NCBI GenBank assembly: GCA_008360955.1
Contig: LUCM01005850.1
Span: forward strand, 3,418-67,417
Length of the DNA stretch: 64,000 nt
Source: Fasciolopsis buskii
Taxonomy: Eukaryota; Platyhelminthes; Trematoda; Plagiorchiida; Fasciolidae
Direction of reading: 5' to 3'
The notes below the pieces were generated by a model. It searched no databases. It saw only the letters and a program-made list of their open reading frames with translations, and was not told the origin of the DNA. Position numbers and translations under genes: made by a program. Each line of letters begins with the position of its first letter. The stretch's first letter is position 1. Shown piece after piece: positions 25,561 through 36,970 of this stretch.

Positions 25561-28500
25561 ACTGACTTTGGGTATTACCACTCTGACCCTCGAAGTGATG
25601 CCATAATTCGATTTTGAAGTAGTATAGTTTACTGTGGTTACAAAGTATCTCTGATTTAATTGGGAAGCAAATAGTGTACGACCCCCTCATTTGTTTTTTA
25701 CCTATCAGCAACAGAAAAACCATCAAGTTCCAAAATGATGAAAAGTCGGTGAATGTTCAAAGAAATGACATTATTATTCGTCTGTTTGCGAATTTTTTGA
25801 AGCTGAACATAGTCTTGGAGATTCAAAGATGACACGTGTGTACAAAGTAATTTCAATCTGAACACCATAAATTTGCGAATACACTGTAAGCTGATAAATA
25901 ATAATTGCTACTTGTTTAGCGAAACTAGTAGCTGATCATAATTTCGTTTTTACTGGGGCTTGCAACAAAAACAGATTTGGAAATTTCCGCCATGGTAACG
26001 AAAGGGTCGAAACGAAGACCCGTAGAACCCAAAAAGGATTCAAATTTGTATTCATAGAACAAAAATAGATGAGCACTTTCTTTATTTCGAGAGTGGCCAT
26101 GCGTAAAGTTCCGACTACGATGAGTGTAATCCTTGTGTTAGATAAACTCCCAAACTGTCATTTCGATCTAACTAAATTTGACAATTCTACACTGACTATC
26201 CTCATGGGATGCAGTGACAGTAACCTCATAGTGGATGAATCAGTGAAACTTCAGCCTGATCTCTTTCGAGAACCGCCGGCTGTGGCTTTCTGTCCAATGA
26301 AATACTGTTGTAGACATTGACAGAGCAGCAATCGATGGTTTGATGATTACAGTCTGGCTGATTCTTCTGCGAATCGGATCAGTCATGTTTACGATAACCG
26401 GGACCATCGACAGCAAGGTGAGCATCAATTATCGAGCCTTCAGTGGTGAGTCATAATGCGCTGGATTAGCATTACTGCTCCAGCTACCCCTGTTGGAATA
26501 AAAAAAATACTACGGACTGCTCTTGGAGATCACCGCATGAATCTCGTTTTCCCTCAATTCCTGATATCCGGAGGCTATTTATCACATTCCAGCATGACTG
26601 CGCAGCTGTTCATATAGGTAATCCTACTAGAATGTTTCGATGCTTCCAGAGTGTAGACTAGCTGGCTGAAAACGCAGAATTGAACCCGACTGACAATTAT
26701 TGACAACTGTTATTTAGATTGACACTTAAACATAAGACGATCTATGGCGCTATGAATAAACTGCGCCTTACGATTATCGATGAGTGACAGAACTTCGAAA
26801 ATAAAACCGTTCATCATTTCGTTAGAATTATTTGGCACTAATCGGCGCCAAGAAAACGTTGTTTCTCGATCAGGTTCTCATTTAACTTATTCGTCCTAGT
26901 TGGAGGAGGGAGAATGATAGTAATTCGTGTCGTTCATGAGTAATGTTTGAGATTAGAAGACGTAGTTGGAATGTGTCTGCAATTTGGTCGTAATAAGTCA
27001 ACACGTCAGGATGCCAAAGTCACCATCGGTCACGCAAAACTTTAAAAAGTGGGTGGTTTGGTTAAAGCTCCACATACAAAAAGTTCCTGTTCTCATTCTC
27101 GAAATAATTTAACTTGAAATCCGAACTTCTTAAAGCTTCTGACGCAATAATTCCTTGGCAAACTTTGTGTTCCAGTGTCTACTGTTGCTGACCGTTTTAT
27201 CCTGGAAAAGTTGAAATCTGGTTTTATAAGATCAAACGATGAATTGCATAAGATCAGAAATTTAGATGGTACGCAGCTGCGATCTGTGGATTTCAGTCGG
27301 TCACATTTGACTATTGGAATACTTAGTTTATTTGTCAAAAGGTTTGGCCCGCAAAATTAATGTTCAGATTATCAATGGCATTCGAGGAGGTACTGAACAG
27401 CTTTTCATCCCAATAGGGATGCACCCTCTAATTCTTTATAGGGTCTTCGTAGTTTGTTTGGAGTGTTCCAACGTCCCATTAACTTCAAGTTTTCATGATC
27501 CAGATTTTCTGATTGTCTCACTCGCACATGCGTACTTCACATCGATACCACTGGGGTACTGTGTGGTCGATAATTTCAGAGCACCCAATTACAGTATGGA
27601 CTACTGTGCTTGTTCACGGGAGTCGGGAAGGCATCCCGTAATCGTGCCCACATCCCCGTGACGTTTGGTCGTTAATTTGGTTCACTCGAACTGGATGTTT
27701 CGTCGTCCACGCACACGTACGCGTGCATATGCATGAAACAGAAATAGATTAAAACGGTACCCTTGTGTACTGAATCCAGGTAAAAGTCAAGCTACAATTC
27801 ACGGACAATATTTTCATTTTTCGTCTACTCACAGCATTTGTAAACAAAAGGAAACTCTGATGTTTTAAAAAGTAACCAATGTCTTATTCCGTCCCGTATT
27901 GGGAAACTAATGTCCTTTCTGTATAACTAAACCTACACAATCTGACGAAGGTTGGTATTGGTGCTGATTGCCGGGCGCTTGGCAAAGTTCATTTTCGATG
28001 AGAGAAAAAGAGAGAAGGAGTTGTAAGTGTGGGTCCGGTTGTGCGTTTTGAACATCTAGACAAATTTTGTATAAGTAGAGCATCAAAATTCATAATCAGC
28101 GGCAGACTTCCCTGATAACAGTAAAATCTGAAAAATAGAATAGCATCTTGTACGCGCATGCAAACGTAGAAAAGAGAAGCTGTTGGCAGTCAGTCCGTAA
28201 ACATAGGGATAAACCCGGAATACAAGGAGAACATTAATTCAAACCAGAATGTAGGGACCGTTCTGCCTGGCCAAGACAATCGTGTTACTGTTTTGCACAT
28301 CAGGCTGACTATTTGGCAGTGAAACGCCAACACCGAGGAGTGGACTCACCAAAACGAGCTCTAAGTAGAATTGCCAAGTTGTCCAAAAATAATTGTGACA
28401 TTCGTGATCTTTTTTGGCTGCCCTTGTCTTGCCGGCAATATCGATAACCGCGGAGTTGAAATTGAGCCTATTAGGACATTTTTCAAGCTGAATATGACGA

Positions 28501-28856
28501 CAAGAAGCATTCAGATAGGATCTCAAGTGCGGAAAATTAGATATTCGAGGAGCTTATTGTGCAACAACTGCTGACACTATTCGAACAGTTTTCGTCCTAA
28601 TCATCTTTGGAATGAGATTGTCACCTCCGGATGTTAGGGAACACACTGGACCTGGAAAATAGAGTCCGAACGAATGTTTCACCCTCAGATAAAGGACTAG
28701 AATCAGGTTTAAAGTCTATGTGCAAGCTTTCATTGAGTACCTTGCAAAATGAGTAGACTAGAAGTGTGCCAAAGTTCATGAACAAATATCATGACGATAA
28801 CATTCGGTGTTTTGAAGTGAAAAGCAGTAACATCGAGGTCGTAACTCACAATACTG

Positions 28857-28906
<50 letters not shown>
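28857..28906. repeat. (TAA)n microsatellite
   Basis: An uninterrupted run of about 16-17 TAA units, followed by ACAATAATGG. It produces a poly-tyrosine shadow frame on the minus strand. Long and pure, so likely length-polymorphic. Confidence 0.97.
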
Positions 28907-28908
<2 letters not shown>

Positions 28909-31900
28909 CAATAATGGGTCACATCCGCATATCCAGGTGTGAGGTGCGGGCAAAAATGGTACGATGAGGTCACATTGTGCGCATTTATTCGGGAACTAGT
29001 TCTACGAATGTCCACCACCGGTTTCGGACAAATGCAACAGTTTGCATCCACTGCGCAATTATTCGCGCGAATGTAAACAGTCACAACAATGAACCCGTAT
29101 CCATTAGAAATCCCGTATTCAGGCCCCTTCAAAAATTTCCTAGGACGTTTACTCTTCTTGCTTTTTTATCGGCTCATACCACTTTGGTCTCGGTGTCGTC
29201 AAATAAATAGAAATGTTATTTTAAGAAGCAGTCTTTTCTGTGTAAAAATTGACCCAGCATCCAGCTATAGATCCCTGTTTGGGCAATCTAATAAAGTTCG
29301 TCGCAGAGGACGTTGACCGATTAGAAGTGCTACAATTGAGGCTTGCCACACAGGCTTGGTCTACCCTGTGGATTTCGGACGATGATTCCTCTTGATTATA
29401 CGGCTGACACTTTGAAATTACTGTGTAGCGCCAGTTTTGCGATTGTCCATTTTTACACTTGACACAGGTTCACGGGGAACTTACAGAAAAGGAGGATGAC
29501 GAACAAGTAAAATTTCTTAATTCATTCGAATAATAAGTCCGATCATCAAATAAACATGAAATGGCCTGATGCAACAAACACCCACTAGTTTTGCATACGT
29601 TACCCCGCCCGCAACTTACGAACGTGCCAGATACCATGGAGTCTTGCTCTATAGTGTCTGTGCTTTTAAACGTCATCAAAAAGGATAGTATCAATTGATT
29701 GTAAAACAGCTGTTTTCATTTCTCCAACTTGGTAGTATTTATGTGAAGAACATGGTCATTTCCCCAAACGCTAAACCAGTACAAAGATGAATAAGAAAGT
29801 CCTCTTACAATGCAAGAAAATTTGGGGGATTATGTCATTTCAAGAATCTGACGTAAAAGCAAAGTGGGCGGAAACTTGGTGAACTTTATCTGTCTGATTT
29901 TTCCAAGGCGCATGATCCAACCATATTTGCGATGTGTGGATCTTTCAACACCTAAAATTATTCAGTTCAAGTGCGCTCACCCTTTTTAAGTTCGCGTCTA
30001 AAGTACATCGAAAACTTACCAATCAATAAAGTGCTCAGTCGGTGGAGTTCAGCCACACAAGAAAGCGTTAGCTAACAGTACTGGATCGCTGGTTCGTTTT
30101 TTATCTATTTTTTCCGAAGCAGTGAAATCGAATGCACCTGAACCGCAGTCAATCGAGAAATTGGTCTCATTAATCAGCCTAGTACTCCTAGCAACATTGT
30201 AGAGAGTACGATGGCGTACTAAGTGTAACGGTTAACTCTGGTAAGTTGCTACACTAGTGCCGTCTTCTAGACATGCTAACACGGCTTAATTAGGGTTGAA
30301 TTGATCCAGTGAAGAAGAAAGCACTCGTAGGTTACTTTGGAGCAGCTGTGCATTAGCATGACAGAAAGTTATGTAAATCCGAGTCACACTCAGTTCGCTT
30401 GGAAGCTTTGATGTATGGTCATGGTCGTCACTGTTCAGCGATGAATAGCAAGACAAGTCCCACCGACCGAGGCCTTTTCTATATTGCTGTACGTTGTTAA
30501 ACAAAGAATGAGCAGACACGGTGGACAGACGAGCAGGTGCGGGCAAAGGAAGGAATGCCCCAGTAACCAACACGTGGAACACGGTCCATCAGCCCGAATG
30601 CACAATTTTCCGTCATACTAATTCAAAATAAAGTGACAAAACGATCGCCATTGTCCACGGTTCGACACCATTTCCTTCAGTGCCCCAATCCACCTAGTTG
30701 AGGGACCTTCTAACTCCTAACTGGGACACCTACTTTAAGCAATTTCGCGATGAGTTTTCTCATTCCACTATGGGCGTCATCTGTCGACTTCTATGAGGTT
30801 TCTTTCGCTCATTGGGGGAATGGGAAACGGCGTGATACGGTAGACGTGTGTTCGACATACACAACACGTGACCCGACTAACTACTTTAACTACGCTGGAT
30901 AAGCCGGGAGAGTATCTGAATCGATACCAAATTCCAGAATCCCAACCTTCACACTCTATCCCAGCATAGTGATACTATGAAAACATCGATGACCGAACAC
31001 TTGCATACGACGAACAGCTGGCGCGTACAAAAAAATCTTGTCCCGCAACCGTTGAGAGCACTGTGGAACTGTGCAAACGACCTTTCAACTTCAGTGAAAT
31101 AATAGATCGACAACATAAGTGCTTCAGTCCAGAGTCTGCCACTCAAGTTCGGAACAAACTGAGAATAACAGCTACTCTCGGGCAAACACGTTTTAAGTGA
31201 TTCATATTCATGCTCTTATATCAAATTACATATGACCAATACCAGCCAGGATAGGAAAGTAAAAGGAGAGCAAGTGAAGTGGATATACATGTGCACAACC
31301 CTAATGCCGTTCTACCGTCCTTCAGTATGTAACTGCCAAGGTAACCAAAATGGGCAACAAATATTGATCGAAGACTAAGCAAGGAACTTGTCCTGGAACA
31401 GCAATTTGCACTTTGAAGGTGCAAAGCCTATCCCGAACGGAGTGACAGCTCTTGCCAATCTGTTCAGTGCTTGTCGCCAGTTCGAAATCTGTATCCTGAA
31501 GACCTAATAAAACATTCCCATTATTTAGTCGATGTTGAAGTTGATCAAAAATGACCAAGTGAAACAACTTTTTGGAACGCCGCTACTAGTTCCAAATGAA
31601 CTTAACGGCTCGCCGAATACATATGACAGTATGATACTTACGGCAAATTCAAGAATTTTTCTGTCATATTCTTCCACTGCAGAGCACCGGACACCACTGT
31701 TCGGTCCACTGAGTCGAAGGCACCTTTAAAGTCGAGAAAAATTGTGACTGTCGTATGGCGGTAGGTGCTGCACAATAACTTGGACCTATGCGAAATCCGG
31801 CCTGCTGCTCGCGGATGTTGCTATCTTGAACAGCTGTCAGTCGACGCAACATTATTAAAACTAAAACCCCAACCAATATCGCGGTCAAGTTGGTCCAACA

Positions 31901-33206
31901 ATAGTTACCATAAGCATTGAATATCCTCTTCTTGAACAAGGATTAATCAGTAACTTGCCCCATGATAATGAAGAATGCTCTAAGACACAAGTGTCACGGA
32001 GCGCAAAGTAAGTGCTTTTGCCAATTTCGCTCTACCCAGCTTGAACTGATGTAGTGGGTCCAACGGGATCGATCGATTTTCTGCATTTTAGTATTCGAAT
32101 GCTTCACTTTGTTTCCATTTGGGTTAGAGAGTCACGAGAAATCGCCCAAGGACTCACAATTGTTGATGTCGGAGTGGCTTGATAATCTAATGCACCAAAG
32201 GTAGTTACTTTGCTGTCCCTCATAAATAGACCCTCAATTTTTATCGAAAACTGTTTTAGTAACCGAAGTTCGCTTTCCACCTGTGTTGTAATCTTTCACC
32301 GTCGTCTGACGCAGCGGTTACTTTCATTTATCGGACTACTTTTGACCCACCAGTTTTCATGATGCTTCAAAAGCTTGGCCTTACTTGACATGTCGATCTT
32401 AGTCTATGAGCTAACGGTTTTGTTCCACTAGACTCAGTAACTCTTGAGAAATGCAATTTATTTGATGGTTATGTTATCTAAGACCCCAAGGCAAAAAATG
32501 TTACCGGCTGCATCGCCTGACTGGTTTGAACACGGTGCTCACCTACATTCGGATTTCTCAGCGAGTCTGACAGTTTCTGCTCGCGACTGGTGCAAACCTC
32601 TAGATCAAAGAGACGTATTTTGGTCAACTGGGTTTGCTGTTTACGTCCATGAACACTGAAGTACAACAAAAACCCCAGGGTCCAGCCCTACGTACGTGAA
32701 CCAGCAAGACCTGAACCTTTGAACAGAACCGGGTCAACTGTAGCTTATTGCGACATGACCGATGTGACCCAAACTACCTATGGAGTTAGAGCGTTATGTC
32801 GCCTTGTGGTGCGAACTGTGTCGGGAACTAGTGTCAAATAGGAATAAAGCGTTGGCGAACAAGCTCGTTTTCAGTGATTCGTACTCGCGCGATCACATAA
32901 CAATTTATTAGGAAGAATTTTTGCAGGGATTGGATTGGCGGAAGGGATTTGTGGTGTTACATGCATAACCCGAATACAGATGTGTTGTGGTAATCGTTTT
33001 GTGGATAGGATTTGCTTTGGGACAGAGGGTCGGTCAGGAGAGTTTAAGGGCATCCACAGGTTTTCGCGTGCACAGTGGAACGTTGTGAAATGGATCGCGA
33101 CTGCTTTCACACTGCTCAAGAGGAGACACTTAGTCAACCTAGATTGTTGACCCCTGACCTTGCACAGGGTCCGTTCATCTGTATTCAGGTTATGTATCTT
33201 TTTATC

Positions 33207-33373
33207 TCTTACTTCCTTCATTAGTGAAATAACAGTATACATCATTTTTCAGGAAGGGGGCCGCGGCCAATAGAGGGCTACCAAGTGGGGAAGTTGACCG
33301 GCGGTGGGGGGATTCGAACCCGCGACCTTCAAGTCCGAACGCCACTACTTTAGCACCTTGGCCGCCGCCGGCA
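33207..33373 (-). repeat. tRNA-derived SINE copy B, nested in the RTE-type LINE
   Basis: Minus-strand copy of the window's main SINE family. The tRNA-like head starts with GCCGGCGGCGGCC, has an A-box region and a perfect B-box (GGTTCGAATCC), followed by the family body (ACTTCCCCACTTGG, then GGCCGCGGCCCCCTTCCTGA) and a tail ending in an AATGAAGGAAGTAA-type sequence. It interrupts the LINE between endonuclease and RT, so it inserted later. The 9-base TTTTTATCT occurs at 33199-33207 and 33409-33417 and could be a target-site duplication, though that would add about 35 bases in front of the tRNA-like head. Confidence 0.85.
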
Positions 33374-33562
33374 TGCGTGCAAAACCGTAAGTACCGTTCC
33401 CACCCATATTTTTATCTGACTAATCTAATCCCTGCTAAAAGTTCTTCCTAATATATTGCGATGTAATGGTATGAGCAAGAATTATTGAAAATGGGTTTGT
33501 TCTCCAATCTGTGCATTCCTAATGTGCTGAGTGGGAATTTGTCTACACAGAACTGTAGAAGC

Positions 33563-34020
33563 CTACTCTAAGCGGATATTTCGCAATACAATAAGCTTTC
33601 CACTTTTTGCATTAAAATCACCTGCTACCATCGCAATGTCAAAGTCTTTGCTCATATGAACGAGACTGACACGAAACTCATCATTTTGCGTGGCAGCGCC
33701 ACAGTCTATCGGGGCATAAACTGAGATGGCGAAGGAGTTGCGTTTAATACTGCTGTTCTTTCGAAAGCCAATTGACTCATGGGGTCTCAGGGTGAACAGA
33801 CTGCCAGCAATCTCTAGCTGGCCTGAAAATGCACATTCAGCCTTGTCAGTCAGGGTGGTTCCTATACCACATTGACCCACAATGCAAGCTGCTTTGTTTC
33901 TTGATATGCCCAAGAAAAATACCGATGAAATGCCAGGCATAGCAAGTTGGACTACACTACTCGAATCCCAAATTTATGTTTGACTAACGCAGCGGGCGTC
34001 AATCATCAATGAGTCCATTT
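33563..34020 (-). pseudogene. Endonuclease domain remnant of the RTE-type LINE
   Basis: The best preserved part of the element: an open stretch of 125 codons (33563-33940) preceded in the same frame by about 26 more codons and one stop. It shows the order expected of an APE-like endonuclease: a G-I-G-T-T-L-T-D-K-A-E segment, the strand FAISVYAPIDC and the catalytic-loop motif GDFNAKSG, where the family has GD[FLM]NA. The first-strand residues with the Asn and catalytic Glu (ETR type) are not clear; the matching segment reads DARCVSQ followed by a stop. It would nick target DNA for target-primed reverse transcription in a live element. Here it is dead. Confidence 0.8.
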
Positions 34021-34479
34021 CAGTCGGTGAACATGCATGTTGACCGGATTGCATTAGTTCGCGTGTTGAAGGAGCAGAGGTTCAGAGATTAACCAGGCCT
34101 GGTAAAATATGAGTTACAAGAGTGAAAATTAATAGTGACACTAAATGCAATAAATCATTGCAATTATCGGGAATTTTACCAGCGACAAGTTTAGGGACAG
34201 ATGGCAAGTGGAGTAAGAGAGAAGGGACGTCGAACGTTGGTACACTTATCATTATCCACTCCGTTCGATGTGATGGTCAGTACGGCCCAAATTATCCTGC
34301 ACGATGACCGATTTCATATGGATAAGAAATTGAAGCCCTCAAGTCAAACAAGAACTTGCACAAAAACGGTAAGGGATGGAGAGTTAGAAGCCAATTGTTT
34401 GGATCATTAATTATTCTTCCACTCATTCTTTCAACTGATTTGCCCGGACAAATCAGCCCCTAGCCTGGAGGATCAACAG

Positions 34480-34700
34480 TGATCGGAAACGTGAATGATA
34501 TACTAGGTATCAAACCGGGTGTCGCTATGGTATTTAGGTTTATTTTTTAGCTGTTTATTTATTTCCTACAAAGTTTACTTGTTAATTCACTTCATGGATA
34601 AAGGACACATTTGACGTGATGAGTGTTAGACATGTGAGATTATATGGTTCAAAACTTTCGTCACAATTAGGCTACCTGCAGTTGGGGTCGACTGGTGTGT
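34480..34700 (+). repeat. Dispersed repeat pair, member P
   Basis: Shares an ordered series of blocks with 45985-46090: ATCGGAAACGTGA[AG]TGAT, CAAAC[CT]GGG, GGTGTCGCTA, then AGGCT...GCAGTTGG. The last block is farther away here (about 190 bases from the first, against about 80 in the partner), suggesting an insertion in this copy or a deletion in the other. Family unknown. Confidence 0.5.
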
Positions 34701-36475
34701 GCGAGCGGGCTGTGACCTTGCGAATCAATAACGGGTAGGTGCAATATCATGTGGAGAAGTTCAACAAAACCGCTGAGAACCTACACGATAGCCTAAGGGC
34801 TAAAGCGTTGGACTCACAATCGATTGCCCCGGGTTGGTGATCTTGTTGGTGCGCGGTTATATGCGCATTAGCTACGATTCCTAACGAAGATAAAAACCAG
34901 TTGTACAGTGTTTCCATGGCTTCTTAATGCTGAGTTGTATGATGATTGATTTCCTAATTAATAGGAAATAGAGAAAATAACCGCCTCACGAAGCCTACAA
35001 TAGAACTTTCAATGGAGCCAGATAAAATAAACTGAATTCATTAGATTTACAAGATCAGTCATAGAGAGGGGTTAAATACGAGACATAAATGTCCCAGCAA
35101 TCTGTCTCTTAGTTTAGAAAAGTCAACACCTAAACTGCAAGACCACAGGAAATGTATTCACTTCAATATCAAACGCAAATACACACGACAACTTGCTCGT
35201 GGCGATTTCATTCTCACTCAGTCACAATCGCATTTAATGACAGAGATAAAAGTTGTGACAACAAATAAAACTTTCGATCACTTTATCGATCACTCAGATG
35301 ATTAGCCAATCAGATAAGGGTCTCAACCGCAACGGAATGCTGAACGTGACGTTGGCAGTCGATTGACTGGTTAGCTGTTTGAGTGATTGACTGAATAATT
35401 CTGTGAATAATGGACTATCTGATTCCGCATTACTTTTCTACTCTTACTTCTTTCCTCCAGGTTATTAAACGAATGCTATTTATCGAAACTCGATTTACTG
35501 CAACAAGCGTGACTTGGTTATCTACTAAAACATGTAATGCGAAAAAATCAAATAGTAAAACCTTATGTCAATGTCTTATCTGTCATCGTTGCGTAAACGT
35601 GCTCTGTAGACTCCATGTGCTGGTTCACTCTAATCGGGTAGAATCCGTGTCAAGGAAACAATGTGTTTTGGTGCATGAATAACCACTTTTCGTCTAAAAA
35701 TACCCACCTCACAAGTGACTAATTCGACAGTTGCAGCTTTTTGTGCTATTAGGAGATGCTTATTTGCTCATCGATCCTAATTGTAGCTAATTAGGAAGTG
35801 ATTAATGCTACCAAAACTGTTCGCAAAACTCAACAATGTTTCAAAATAACCATTCCAACGTGCACTATATGCCTTCTAGTGAGTGAGAAATGAATGTGGA
35901 TCCTGCCGGCTTGAAAAAAATCGGTCCCAGCTTGATGAGGCTAGTCGTTCGCCGTTGGTCAGTATCTGCGACAGCCATTCATCGTATCTGCTCGAGGTGT
36001 TAAGGGGTATGAATTGCGCTTACCCAATCGATATCCATCGGTTCAGTAGACGTGTTCTTCGCACGTGATTTCAAATGAAATAAATAAGAACACATGGATA
36101 ATAATTGCTACATTTTGTACCGATCGAGGCGCAGAACGAACAAGCGGACATTTGGTCATAGGCACGAGTGGTGGTCATGAGGACAATACGGACAGTTTCA
36201 ATGCATGCTAAAGATGGAGAAAAGCATGCCGGAAGGGACAAATCAAAAGTGGCGGCTGACTTGTTGATGAATAAAAACTTTGATTTCCCGGGAGGGATTC
36301 CGATTCCTCTTACTATCGCGGAATTGTTTGACTGAATGGATGCGGATGTTGGAAGAAATCGAGTCCATCAGAAAGATGCGGGCAGGTGGAAGATAGAGGG
36401 AAACAGAGAGAGAGGCAGTGAGCGGGTGTACTACTAATTCCCTCAGTCTCTAGATACCTGTGTGCCTGCTTCGTT
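34701..36475. other. No gene recognised
   Basis: A strong acceptor-like tract (CTACTCTTACTTCTTTCCTC then CAG) ends at 35460 on the plus strand, followed by an open frame to 35682 of unknown product. At 34790-34850, TAGCCTAAGGGCTAAAGCG resembles a tRNA A-box, perhaps a SINE relic. Confidence 0.45.
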
Positions 36476-36481
36476 TTTATT
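36476..36481 (-). terminator. Candidate poly(A) signal AATAAA for the p40-type gene
   Basis: Read on the minus strand this is AATAAA, about 490 bases past the stop codon of the small heat-shock protein gene. It is the first good hexamer I noticed downstream. The position is plausible for a 3' UTR, but a hexamer alone is weak evidence in AT-rich DNA. Confidence 0.3.
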
Positions 36482-36970
36482 TGTCACGGTAAACCTTACA
36501 CTGTACAAACGAGTTGTTGAAATAGAAATGAGGACTTTAGAGTAGACCTTGATCTGTATTTGAAATGTGCACTTGATTGAACATTCTTTTAGTTATTTCG
36601 TGTGTACATGGACAGATTTATATATTGGATGCGCATGATTATCACTTTCTGTTTGCGTTGAACGAGATATGTCTTCACGTCTACTTCGAAATGATAAGGA
36701 AAACATGGCTGACTGTTTGGTTGAACCGAATAAGGAAAATGTACGAAAGTGAATCAAACCAAGCTCACAAGGCCTGAGTGTGTCTGTGAGGTGATCTTAG
36801 TAACGCGGGTGTGGTTGTGGTTGTGGTGGTAGTGATAACGCGGATGATGGTCAAGAGGAGGACCGGGGGTGGACAGTGAACGGAGAAGAAATAATTCAGG
36901 TAAAATGTCAATCAAATTGGACCGATCGAATCATCAAAGCACGCGGCAGTCGGGAATCATACAGGCTAAC

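Larger units (their letters stand above)
24861..30624. other. No gene recognised
   Basis: Contains the inverted-repeat pair and the (TAA)n tract annotated separately. Frames such as 27314-27661 plus (115 codons) are not recognised. 30250-30624 may be the 3' UTR of the RTE-type LINE that ends at about 30625 on the minus strand. Confidence 0.45.
30625..34020 (-). mobile_element. Decayed RTE-type LINE: endonuclease plus reverse transcriptase
   Basis: Broken ORF2 of a non-LTR retrotransposon, recognisable almost end to end across several frames. Reading 5' to 3' on the minus strand: an APE-type endonuclease (34020-33563) with FAISVYAPIDC at about 33700-33733 and VAGDFNAKSGKL at about 33599-33633; a SINE insertion (33207-33373); a poorly readable linker; the RT fingers with IRILKCRKSIDPV (about 32062-32100); REQQAGFR (about 31791-31814); motif A FLDFKGAFDSVD (about 31703-31741) one frame away; a damaged motif C; FAPSKCKLLFQD (about 31390-31425); the thumb-like FGYLGSYILKDG (about 31316-31351); RRMQVFGHRCFHSI (about 30972-31012); and a C-terminal block to about 30625. 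These are hallmarks of the endonuclease/RT proteins of RTE-type LINEs abundant in flukes. Many stops and frameshifts make it non-functional. The 3' UTR may run on below 30625; I could not set its end. Confidence 0.85.

Noticed and set aside
26490..26512. Match of about 15 bases (A-run plus TACTACG) with 40405-40425
   Set aside because: The match is mostly an A-run and the flanks do not align.
28776..29132. Minus-strand frame with a poly-tyrosine run
   Set aside because: Translation of the (TAA)n microsatellite.
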